Shown: one piece after another, positions 16,695-25,113 of the stretch
How the letters are laid out: each line of letters begins with the position of its first letter
Position numbering within the stretch: position 1 is the first letter of the stretch
NCBI GenBank assembly: GCA_016712175.1
Contig: JADJRQ010000003.1
Coordinates: 62,001-126,000 of the forward strand
Origin: Solirubrobacterales bacterium
GTDB taxonomy: Bacteria; Actinomycetota; Thermoleophilia; Solirubrobacterales; 70-9
Direction: 5' to 3'
Length of the DNA: 64,000 nucleotides
The notes under the pieces: model-generated
Seen by the model: only the letters and a program-made list of their open reading frames with translations
Told to the model about the DNA's origin: nothing
The model's database searches: none
Position numbers and translations under genes: made by a program

Positions 16695-17123
16695 ATGGAG
16701 ACGAGTGGTTCGAAACCCCCGGGCGGTTCAGCTGCGTGGGCATCGTGGGTGGCATTTGCCGGCATCATGATGATGCTGACCGGTGTGTTCAGCGTGATTG
16801 CCGGACTGGCCGCCGCTTTTGATGACAGCTATTTCACCGGCGGAACCGCGGGTGGCGACATCTACCTGCTCAGCGTCACTGCCGTTGGCATCCTCTGGAT
16901 GGTCGTCGGAGTGATCAAGGCCTGGGCCGGTTACGCACTGATCCAGGGTCGCACCTGGGCCCGCATCCTGACCATCATTATCTGTTTTTTCCACGCGATA
17001 GTCGACATGATCACGCTGACCACCCAGCCGATTCTCGGTCTGGTATTCATCGCCCTCAACATCGTCATTCTCTACGCAGTGACCGTGCGCTGGGATGAAG
17101 CAAAAGTCGGCATGGGGGACTGA
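16695..17123 (+). CDS. Four-helix membrane protein (DUF7144-like)
   Basis: The 142-residue product has a Gly/Pro-rich start and four hydrophobic segments (about 15-40, 53-80, 84-100 and 103-130), including WVAFAGIMMMLTGVFSVIAG and GYALIQGRTWARILTII. This pattern is common in actinobacterial inner-membrane proteins of unknown function. A gtggaggaataaa ribosome site precedes the ATG. Its 3' end overlaps the next gene by 29 bases. Confidence 0.8.
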   Translation: METSGSKPPGGSAAWASWVAFAGIMMMLTGVFSVIAGLAAAFDDSYFTGGTAGGDIYLLSVTAVGILWMVVGVIKAWAGYALIQGRTWARILTIIICFFHAIVDMITLTTQPILGLVFIALNIVILYAVTVRWDEAKVGMGD

Positions 17124-18009
17124 AGCGAAGGAGCTTCTTGAAAAGCCCCTCGCTGTACTGAAGCGAGTCTGGGCCGTCATCTGGACCGCCGCCATGTCTT
17201 TCGACAGGGCGTCCGGAACCAGACAGGCGGCCCAGCTCAGCTTCTTTGTCCTGATGACGTTTCCGGCGCTGCTGCTGTTGGCGGTCTGGGTGTTGAGCAA
17301 CGTCTTCGATACTGCCAACGTCCGGGAGGACCTGATCAAGTTCATCATCGACAACCTCCCAGTGGAGGAAGTCGAGGGCCGGCAGGAGATCACCAAATTC
17401 CTCAACGGCCTGACCAACGGCGCCGGCAGCCTCGGATTGCTGACGGTCGGGGTTCTGCTCTATTCGGGGAGTGCCGCCATGGGGGCGATGCGCCATGCGG
17501 TCGAGACCGCGAACGAAAACTCGGCAGATGGTCCTTCATTTCCAAAGAACAAAGGCCTCGACATCCTCATTACTGCGGTGACACTGCCGTTCGCTCTGGT
17601 CTTTGTCGCGTTGCTCATCGCCCGTCCGGTCAACTCGGCGATCAATGACGAAACGTTCTTCTCCAATTTCTCCGCTACTTTCGGAGGACCCGTGGGGATC
17701 TTTCTCTTCGGGGTGATCTTCTTCAGCTGGATGTTCTGGATCCTGAACCCTGGCAAGACACCCTGGGCGAGCACCTTGATCGGAGCTGCCACTGCTGCCA
17801 CGCTGGTCGGAGCAGTGTCCTACGGGCTCCGTCTGTGGTTCGCCATCTCTGGCGGCGGCAGTGCGGTCTACGGCGCCCTGACCGGATTCATCGGACTGCT
17901 GATCTTCCTCAACCTCGCCTCTATGGGCATCGTCTACGGGGCCCACATCGCGGCCACCTTCCGGATCAAACCGTGGCGGCGGAGCTTCTTGTTGCGTCCG
18001 AAGGATTGA
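17095..18009 (+). CDS. YihY/BrkB family membrane protein
   Basis: The 304-residue protein has about six transmembrane segments, the RQAAQLSFFVLMTFPALLLL first helix typical of YihY, the central GLLTVGVLLYSGSAAMGAMRHAV, and the GAVSYGLRLWFAI and VYGALTGFIGLLIFLNLASM helices. The family was once called ribonuclease BN in error; its real function is uncertain, possibly transport. The first ATG lies inside the previous gene; another in-frame ATG at 17194 is possible. Confidence 0.88.
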   Translation: MKQKSAWGTEAKELLEKPLAVLKRVWAVIWTAAMSFDRASGTRQAAQLSFFVLMTFPALLLLAVWVLSNVFDTANVREDLIKFIIDNLPVEEVEGRQEITKFLNGLTNGAGSLGLLTVGVLLYSGSAAMGAMRHAVETANENSADGPSFPKNKGLDILITAVTLPFALVFVALLIARPVNSAINDETFFSNFSATFGGPVGIFLFGVIFFSWMFWILNPGKTPWASTLIGAATAATLVGAVSYGLRLWFAISGGGSAVYGALTGFIGLLIFLNLASMGIVYGAHIAATFRIKPWRRSFLLRPKD

Positions 18010-18023
18010 TGTAAGTTCAGTTC

Positions 18024-18305
18024 ATGGGTTGCTTCGTGGTTCTCTTCGCCTTCATCTCGCCGCGGCTGGCGCTCTTTGTGATTCTGCTCTTCTCGAACTG
18101 GGTCAGCAAGGCATTCGACGGCGGCTGGATCCTTCCGGTCCTCGGCTTCTTCCTGCTTCCCCGGACCACGCTGGCCTACATCTGCATGTGGCAGGTCGGG
18201 ACCCGCGACGTCAACGGTTTCGAGTGGTTGATCGTGATCTTCGCTTTCGTGGTCGACATCATGAGTTACTCCCGCGGCTCTCAAGCCCGTCAACAGCGCG
18301 CGTAG
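18024..18305 (+). CDS. Small membrane protein, function unknown
   Basis: This 93-residue protein has three hydrophobic segments (about 3-25, 31-56 and 67-82) separated by short loops, and ends with a basic tail. It starts 14 bases after the YihY-like gene and probably shares its transcript. The pattern (SPRLALFVILLFSNWVSKAF, LPVLGFFLLPRTTLAY) is familiar from uncharacterised actinobacterial proteins, but I cannot give a function. Confidence 0.65.
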   Translation: MGCFVVLFAFISPRLALFVILLFSNWVSKAFDGGWILPVLGFFLLPRTTLAYICMWQVGTRDVNGFEWLIVIFAFVVDIMSYSRGSQARQQRA

Positions 18306-18320
18306 CGCTTCCGTCCAGGT

Positions 18321-18800
18321 TTAGTGGACGAAGATCTTCAAGGCGACGATCAGAAGGCCGATACAGGCGTTGATCGTGGCGATTGTGAAGCGGCGGCCCC
18401 AACTGAGGTCCTCACGGGTGCCGATCGCGATGCCGGCGATGAAAAGCAGCGCGACGCCGACGCCGACCGCAACGTAGGTCGCTGACTCGGTCGAGACCAG
18501 CCCCAGCGGTGCCAGCAGCATCGCGGCGGCCGGGATCAAGGAGCCCTGAACGAGCGGCCATTCCCTTTTCATCGTCTTTCTGAGCAGTTCGCCGGCCTCG
18601 GCGGGCCGGGCGAATCCGGCGGCGACGAAGTTTGCATACACGTGGGCGATCCAGAACACCAGTGCGGTGGCCGCCGCCCAGCCGGCGATCTCGACCGACC
18701 CGAGGGTCGGATCCTTGCTTGCGGTCGAGATCACCGCCATTGAAAGGATGGTTCCGTAAATCGCGCCTGCGTAGTTGGCTTCAAAGGGTCGCGGGTTCAT
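18321..18800 (-). CDS. Integral membrane protein, function unknown
   Basis: From ATG 18800 (MNPRPFEANYAGAIYG) the product has 159 residues and about five hydrophobic segments, including AGAIYGTILSMAVIS, WAAATALVFWIAHVYANF and a final INACIGLLIVALKIFV. A longer frame reaches 18854 but would overlap the divergent metallo-hydrolase start. No enzyme motif is visible. It converges on the small membrane protein upstream. Confidence 0.7.
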   Translation of the reverse strand: MNPRPFEANYAGAIYGTILSMAVISTASKDPTLGSVEIAGWAAATALVFWIAHVYANFVAAGFARPAEAGELLRKTMKREWPLVQGSLIPAAAMLLAPLGLVSTESATYVAVGVGVALLFIAGIAIGTREDLSWGRRFTIATINACIGLLIVALKIFVH

Positions 18801-18840
18801 GCTGAGACGGAACCCTAGTCGCGGCCGGTACCTTTTGCCG

Positions 18841-19589
18841 ATGAACGCGCTCACCTACGTCGGCCACGCCACGGTCGAGATCGAGATGGATGGCGTTCGG
18901 CTGCTCACCGATCCTGTGCTTCGCAAAAGGATCGTCCACCTCCGTCGCCAGGTACCGCTGCCTCACGAGCCATTCGCGAAGGCGCCTGACGCGATCCTCC
19001 TGTCCCACCAGCATTTCGATCACCTCGATCTGCCGAGTCTGCGCGGCTTCGGACCGGAGACCGGATCATTTCGGGCCCGGGCTGCCGCACACTTCTCGGG
19101 AAAAACGGCTTTGCGAACGTCGAGGAACTCTCCGTCGGCGAGACGGCGGAAGTTGGCGCGGTGACCGTTACCGCGGTGCCGGCCGAACACGACGGTCGCC
19201 GGCGGCCCTTCACCGATGTGGGGCAGGCCGTCGGCTTCCTGGCAAGCGGCACAAAGCAGGTCTATTTTGCTGGTGACACAGACCTGTATCCGGACATGGA
19301 ACTGATCTCACCGACGATCGACACGGCCCTGATGCCGGTCTGGGGATGGGGCCACACCCTCGGCGAGGGGCACATGGATCCGACCGTCGCCGCTCGGGCG
19401 GTAGACCTGATCAAACCCCGGATCGCAATTCCGATTCACTGGGGCACGCTTTTCCCGATGGTTGCCGGCCGGTGGGGACGGCACCACCTGAGCCGTCCGC
19501 CGAGACGGTTCGCCGATCAGGTGGCGGAGACTTCGCCGGCGGTAGAGGTGCGGGTGCTCGAGCCGGGCGAATCAACGGCGCTGGACTGA
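18841..19589 (+). pseudogene. MBL-fold metallo-hydrolase (UlaG-like), interrupted by a frameshift
   Basis: The N-terminal part has TYVGHATVEIEMDGVRLLTDP and the metal motif HxHxDH (SHQHFDHLDLPSL). The frame breaks around the G run at 19079-19081: ...GSFRAR should continue as GCRTLLGKNGFANVEELSVG in another frame, leading to VTVTAVPAEHDGRR, VYFAGDTDLYPDM, GHMDPTVAARAVDLI and the final metal-site AIPIHWGT. Adding one G restores a protein of about 249 residues. Members of this group are lactonase- or phosphodiesterase-like hydrolases. The lesion may be an assembly error. Confidence 0.82.
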
Positions 19590-21642
19590 GGTTCGGGCGC
19601 GATCTGTCCGGTCCAGTCCTTGAACAGATGGTAGATGTTCTCGGCGCCGATGATCCCTTCCTCGGGCCATTCGAGATCCACCGGATGCAGGACGAAGGGA
19701 AATGACTGGAGGCCGCCGAGGCCTCCGTGTGAGCCAACCAGTTCTTCGAAAGCTGCGACTTCGTCGGTCTCGTGCCAGTAGGTGCTGTTGACCATGATGT
19801 CGGGGCAGTGCGGGAAACTGTGGGTGCGAAGTACGTGTGCCTTGGTGTTCGGGCCAAAGGTTTCGAGGGGGTCTTCACCTTCGATCAGGTCCATCTCGAG
19901 GAAGTTGGTGCCGTTCGCGCCAACCGCAATAGCGCCATGCTTCTCCGAATTGATCAGGACGAAGCCGACCCCGGGGTGGGCCGCGAGACCTTCGATCAAA
20001 GCGGGGTGGAGGTCTTCGAGCCGCTCGATGGTCATTCGCCCCGGCTCACGCGGGAAATTGATCAGACCGAGGCAGCCGGAGGCCATGACCGAGAGCTCGG
20101 GGATGGGATCGTCGCTTTCGCCGGTGCTTTCGTCGCGTCCGCTCGAATCCGGCCCGACTTCGCCGTCCTCGACCTTGCCACGGCTGAATCGGCTGACCAT
20201 GCGTCCGAAGAAAGTCTTGTCATTTGCGACTTCAGTCACTGATGCGTTGAGGTAGGCCTGGGCGTCGTCTTCGCCTCCGACCTGGGCCTGGACGCCTTCG
20301 CCCTGCTCAGTGAAGAGACTAGGTCTTCGAGTGTTATTCCGTAGCGGTCGAGGAAAGTCATGCCCTGGGACTGTCCGTGGTCGGACAGAACGATGAAGCG
20401 GTAAGGCCGGGGCGCGACCTGAGACGCCTTGACGACGCGCGCGATCTGACGATCAACCATCCTGAGCGTCAGCATTGTGTCGGGGCGCTCGATGCCGGAA
20501 TGATGGGCGACTTCGTCGTAGGCGAGGAAGGTTGTGTAGATCACCGGCCGGCCGGCCAGCATGTCGCCGATCACGGCCGAGATCTGGAGGTCGAGCTGGA
20601 TCACTGTGGCCCAGGCGCGCATGATCGCGTAGGTGCGCGAGCGGTGGATCCGGGGCTCGACGTTGTCACCGACCTGCTTCGACGCGGCCCGGCGCTCCTT
20701 GAGGATCTCGATCATCGTGAAAGCACCGGTCTTCAGAACTGCGTAGGGCTTGGCGAAGTAAGCGGCGTAGTCATGCCCGATCTTGCCGCGACGCTCGAGG
20801 ACGGTGCTCATCGTGAGCATCGAGCTGGTCGCGTCTCCGGAAAGGATGTTGGCGCGGCTGGCGCCGTCGTTTGAAAGCAGGCCGTTGCCGTCAGACTGGC
20901 GCCGTTCGATCTCGGCCGCGTCACGCGGATGGTTGGTGACGATCGCTTTGTTCAGATCCTTCTCCCACCAGCGGAAGGCAGGCATGTCGTGGTTGTTGCC
21001 GTGAAGAATCCCCGCCTGGCAGGCTCCCGTCTGCGAAGACCAGTCTGTCTCCCAGCGATTCAGGTCGTAGCTGCCTTCGCGGACCCAGCTTGCCAGCGTC
21101 GGCGCATTGCCGTTGGCAAACGCGCGACGCAGCACGTCGTGGGCGAGCCCGTCAATTTCCAGGTAGACGACGCCCGGAACTTCCGAATGCTCGACTTCGC
21201 CGCGCCTCCGGAGCTGGCCGCGAACCACATTCAGGTACCAGCTGCTGTCTTCGTCGATCGCCAGCAACGCCGAGACGAGCGATGTGATCACGGCGATGCT
21301 CACGGTGATGACGACCGCTTCGAAGATTCCGTCGATATGGAGCCAGGGCATCGACAGCATCGCCACGCCGACGATCAGCGTGTTCAGGATCAGGCCGAAG
21401 AGGCCAAGTGTAAGGACGGTGAGGCGGAGAGTGAAACGCGCGAGGACGGGCCAGACGAAGGCGTTCAGGAGGCCGATTGCCAGGGCCGTGAGTAGCGCCG
21501 CCGTGAAGCCGTCGATGAGGAACCCGGGCAGGATCCAGTTCAGTGCCACCAGGGCGCCAGCGTCGATAAGGACGACAACTAGGCCGTGCGCCAGAAGCCG
21601 AGACGGTTTCCGCGTTACTCCCGGGAGTGAATGGTCGGACAC
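19517..21642 (-). pseudogene. Fusion of a 4-TM phage-holin-like domain and an alkaline phosphatase-family domain, with a frameshift
   Basis: From a GTG at 21642, the protein begins with a PF04020-like four-helix region (ALVALNWILPGFLIDGFTAA, LAIGLLNAFVWPVLARFT, LTLGLFGLILNTLIVG, VVITVSIAVITSLV). A large extracytoplasmic alkaline phosphatase-superfamily domain follows: GVVYLEIDGLAHDVL, the nucleophile region DWSSQTGACQAGILHG, and late metal ligands in FIVLSDHGQSQG. Near 20312-20318 the frame changes; ...ITLEDLVSS must continue as FTEQGEGVQAQVGGED in the other frame, then to the stop at 19517. The two parts total about 708 residues. The last 60-70 residues run over the 3' end of the MBL gene. 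Confidence 0.78.
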
Positions 21643-21727
21643 CCGGGGAAGACTTCCACAAAAAGCGGTATCGTGTGGAGGTCCTCGTAGGGAGGGTGGC
21701 ATTATCGACTTGAATAAAGGGAGAGCA

Positions 21728-24389
21728 ATGAGCTTGATGGTGGGAACGACTGGACGTCGCGTGGCGTCCGCAGCAATACTCGTGCTGATGGGACTGATCC
21801 TGTTCAGTTCGATCACTTCGACTCAGGCCATTGCCGGCAAGGCAAAGAAGCCGAAGGTCTCCCTCACGATCAAGACCAAGAATCAGGCCGCACTTCTCAA
21901 GGCAAAGAAGCTCGTGGTCAAGGTTCGCTCGAGCAGGAAGAGCAAGGTCCGCCTGTCCGCATCCAAGGGGGGCAAGGGTGGGCTCTTCAAGAAGAAGTCC
22001 TTGCGCTTCAAGAAAAGAGGTACCCGCAAGATTTCCCTTTCGCTGACCAAGGCCGGTCGCAAGAAGCTCGGCAAGTGCGGTACCCAGAAGGTCAAGGTCG
22101 TCGGCAAATATCGAAAAGGAAAGAAGAAGGCCAGGGCCAAGCGCTCGAAGGCCCTTCGCAAGGACTCGAATCGCTGCATCGATCCGGTCGACTACGTGAC
22201 CGTTCCGCTCGGTGACGATCCCGAGCACTGCGATTCACTCGATTCGACCGTCTGCCTCCAGCCGTTCCCGAACGACTACTACACGAAACCCGACGCTTCG
22301 ACGCCGACCGGCAAGCGGCTGAACCTTGCTGCGACTTCGACTCCGGTCAATACAGGAGCCGAAAACCCGGTCAACATCGACGTCACCGACATGAACCGCG
22401 GCGACGGCTTCAGTCCGGGCAACGCAATCATGCTCAAGGTCCCCGGTCTCGATACTCCGGCGGCTTTCCAGAACAGCGGCCTGGTGCCGTTGTCGAACCT
22501 CCACGCTTACGGTGACCCCGCCCAGTCGGTGATGGTAATCGACGCGGAGACCGGCGAGCGGCATCCGGTGTGGGCCGAACTCGACTCGAACCCGACGACC
22601 AACGATCCGACCGAGGCAGTTCCCGGATCGGTCAATGACAATCCGTCAAATACCGAACCGGTAAATCTGATCGTCCGTCCGGACAGCAACTTCGAATACG
22701 GCCATCGCTACATCGTTGCCTTCCGCAACCTGAAGAACGCGAGCAACCAGGCGATCGAGTCTCCGCTCGGTTTCCGCGCTTACCGTGACGACCTGCCGAC
22801 GCAGCAGGCCGCCGTCGAGAATCGCCGGCCCCACATGGAATCGGTCATCGACACGCTGACTTCAAAGGCCGGCGTCGACAGGTCCAGCCTCTACATGGCC
22901 TGGGATTTCACCGTTGCTTCTGAAAAGAGCGAGACCGGACGTTCGCTCCAGATCCGGAACTACGCCTTCGGCAAGCTGGGCGACAACACGATGGGCGACC
23001 GCAAGATCCAGGGATCGAGCCCGAACGTCGTGATCACCGGTGTCTGCAATCAGGGAGACGATGAGAGTACTTGCCGCAGCAACTGGGACCTCCCGGTCCC
23101 CAGCGGCGACATGCTGCGTTACGTCGAAGGCAAGCTCACGGGCATCCCCTGCATGCTCGACCAGAACGGCTGCAAGGCCGGAGCCAAGTTCAAGTTCAAG
23201 CCGGATGGCTCGGTTGACATAAACCCGAGCTACACCATGGACATCCCGTTCCGCTGCATCATTCCTACGGCGGTTCAGCCTGGCGGACCCAACACCGCGG
23301 TCACACCCGGTCCGGCCGGCATCTACGGCCACGGACTGCTCGGCGACTACAAGCAGGCGATTTCAGCCGGACCGCAGAATGTTGCGAAGACGGGCGGCAG
23401 CGTCTGGTGTGGCGCCAACTGGGACGGATTCTCGTCTCCGGACCTTCTGACGATCCTCGAGTCGCTTGGAGACATGTCGAACTTCAACAAGGCAGTCGAC
23501 CGCATGCAGCAGGGCTTCGTCAACTTCATGATGCTCCAGCGGGCGATGATCCACCCGGACGGATTCGCACAGAAAGCGGCCTTCCAGGTGAACGACGGCA
23601 GCGAGGACGTTTCGGTTATCGACACCTCAGCCGGAGAAAACACGAGGGGTCAGTACATGGGGATCAGTCAGGGCGGGATCATGGGTGGTGCCCTGATGGC
23701 CCTGAGCCCCGACTCGGACCACGGTGTGCTGGGGGTTCCCGGCATGAACTATTCCACGCTGCTCCAGCGTTCGGTCGACTCCGACAAGTACTTCAAGTCC
23801 CCGGTTATCGGGCTCTACTCGAACTACCCGGATCTCGCCGAGCGTCCGATTCTCCTTTCGCTGGTCCAGCTGCTCTGGGACCGCGGTGAAGCCAATGGTT
23901 ATGCCGCTTCGATGACTACGGATCCCCTGCCGGACACACCGCCACACAGCGTGTTGCTCCGGGCCGCCTTCGGGGACCATCAGGTGACCAACTACGCGGC
24001 CGAGGCCGAGGCCAGGACGGTCGGCGCAAGCGTCTACGCGCCCGCGCTCAACCCCGGACGTCACTGGGACATCGATCCGTTCATGGACATGAACCAGCAG
24101 TCGAGCTTCCCGTACAACGGCGGCAGCATGCTGGTCTACTACGACAGCGGTCCGCCATCGTCCCCGGGGGCGACCGACGGCATTGAGCGGCCACCGCTCG
24201 AGAACGTCCCGCCGCGCAAGGAATGGGGATTCGGCGGAGACCCCCACGAGCATCCGCGCCGTTCGCAGGACGGGTACACATGCCGCCGAGTTCCTGAAAG
24301 ACGGCACGATCAGGAGCTGCGCCGAGATCACACCGGGTCCAAACCCGGCCGACGCTCACTGCTACGCCAACGGCTGGACAGGCCCCTGA
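21728..24389 (+). pseudogene. Large secreted alpha/beta-hydrolase-like protein with a cationic N-terminal domain; frameshift near the 3' end
   Basis: The ATG at 21728 follows aaagggagag and gives a signal peptide (hydrophobic core AAILVLMGLILFSS). Residues about 40-150 are extremely Lys/Arg-rich (for example KKSLRFKKRGTRKISLSL and RKKLGKCGTQKVKVVGKY). The large catalytic part has the GxSxG motif in MGISQGGIMGGALM and a late HWDIDPF. Near 24267-24275 the frame shifts: ...DPHEHPRRSQ continues as TGTHAAEFLKDGTIRSC in the other frame and ends ANGWTGP at 24389. The open frame to 24505 is an artefact. The enzyme probably acts outside the cell; substrate unknown. Confidence 0.78.
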
Positions 24390-24403
24390 AGCTGAGCCCA
24401 AGC

Positions 24404-24454
24404 CAGTCTGGCATGCATGTCCGGTTCCAGGAGCCGGAGATGCTTGCCAGACTG
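24404..24454 (+). terminator. Hairpin after the secreted hydrolase gene
   Basis: The arms cagtctggca (24404-24413) and tgccagactg (24445-24454) are perfect complements, with further pairing inside (gcat/atgc, ccgg/ccgg). The hairpin starts 15 bases after the restored stop codon. A weak T-rich stretch follows, so it is a plausible terminator. Confidence 0.55.
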
Positions 24455-24465
24455 AGGTTTGCGTT

Positions 24466-24489
24466 TACCAGTCGGTCGACTGACTGGTA
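24466..24489. promoter_or_regulatory. 24-bp near-perfect palindrome, likely TetR operator
   Basis: The sequence is taccagtc, g, gtcgac, t, gactggta: eight-base arms around a central GTCGAC, with 22 of 24 positions symmetric. It ends 12 bases before the ATG of the TetR gene at 24502, a position expected for autoregulation. The assignment to this regulator is inferred from position. Confidence 0.6.
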
Positions 24490-24501
24490 CATTTTCGGGA
24501 A

Positions 24502-25113
24502 ATGACCAGTCCTCGCCGCCAACAGAGTGATCGAACTGCCGCCACCCGCACTTCAGTGCTCGAGGCGACCGTTGAGCTGCTGATCGAGCGGGGTTACGCG
24601 GGCACTTCGACCCGGCTCGCGGCGGAGCGGGCGGGAGTTTCGCTGGGGGCGCTCCAGCATCACTTCCGTACCAAAGCCGAGCTTAGTGTCGAAGCGATGC
24701 GTTACGTGACGCAGCGGCTCGCCGAGGAGTTCGTGGCTGCCGCCCCGGAGTCCGATGACGTGATCGACCGGTTCGGCTCGATCCTCGACCGCCTGCTGGT
24801 CGTATTCCGAGGGCCGACCTTCGCCGCAGCCGTCGAAATCCAGCTTGCGTCGCGGACTGACGACGAGCTCCAGCAGCCCGTTCGCGACCTCCACGACGAC
24901 GTCGAAGAGATCATTTTCGAAAGCGCTACCTCGCTATTGCCCGAATTTGCCCGCCTGCCCGAATTCCCGGCAGTCCTCCAGACCTCGGTCTCGGCCGTCC
25001 GCGGACTGGCGATCACCACGATGGATCCCATCACCGCGGTCGAAGAACAGTGGACCCTGGTCCGGGGACAGCTGCTTGAAATCGCAGGCAAGCTCGAACC
25101 CGGGGCCCCTTAG
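24502..25113 (+). CDS. TetR/AcrR family transcriptional regulator
   Basis: The 203-residue protein has an N-terminal helix-turn-helix (residues about 15-60): LIERGYAGTSTRLAAERAGV followed by SLGALQHHFRTKAELS, which is the TetR signature. The C-terminal ligand domain is all-helical and not assignable. A 24-base palindrome lies directly upstream. The gene ends in a four-base overlap with the convergent MMPL transporter, so it may control either that exporter or the hydrolase before it. Confidence 0.9.
   Translation: MTSPRRQQSDRTAATRTSVLEATVELLIERGYAGTSTRLAAERAGVSLGALQHHFRTKAELSVEAMRYVTQRLAEEFVAAAPESDDVIDRFGSILDRLLVVFRGPTFAAAVEIQLASRTDDELQQPVRDLHDDVEEIIFESATSLLPEFARLPEFPAVLQTSVSAVRGLAITTMDPITAVEEQWTLVRGQLLEIAGKLEPGAP

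Noticed and set aside
20236..21816. ATG 21816 as the start of the holin-phosphatase gene
   Set aside because: The first 58 codons overlap the divergent signal-peptide region of the secreted hydrolase and have no conserved pattern; GTG 21642 directly precedes the membrane domain.
24390..24505. Open frame that extends the secreted hydrolase to 24505
   Set aside because: The conserved C-terminus continues in another frame and stops at 24389; the extension runs through a hairpin and a palindromic operator and has no family resemblance.
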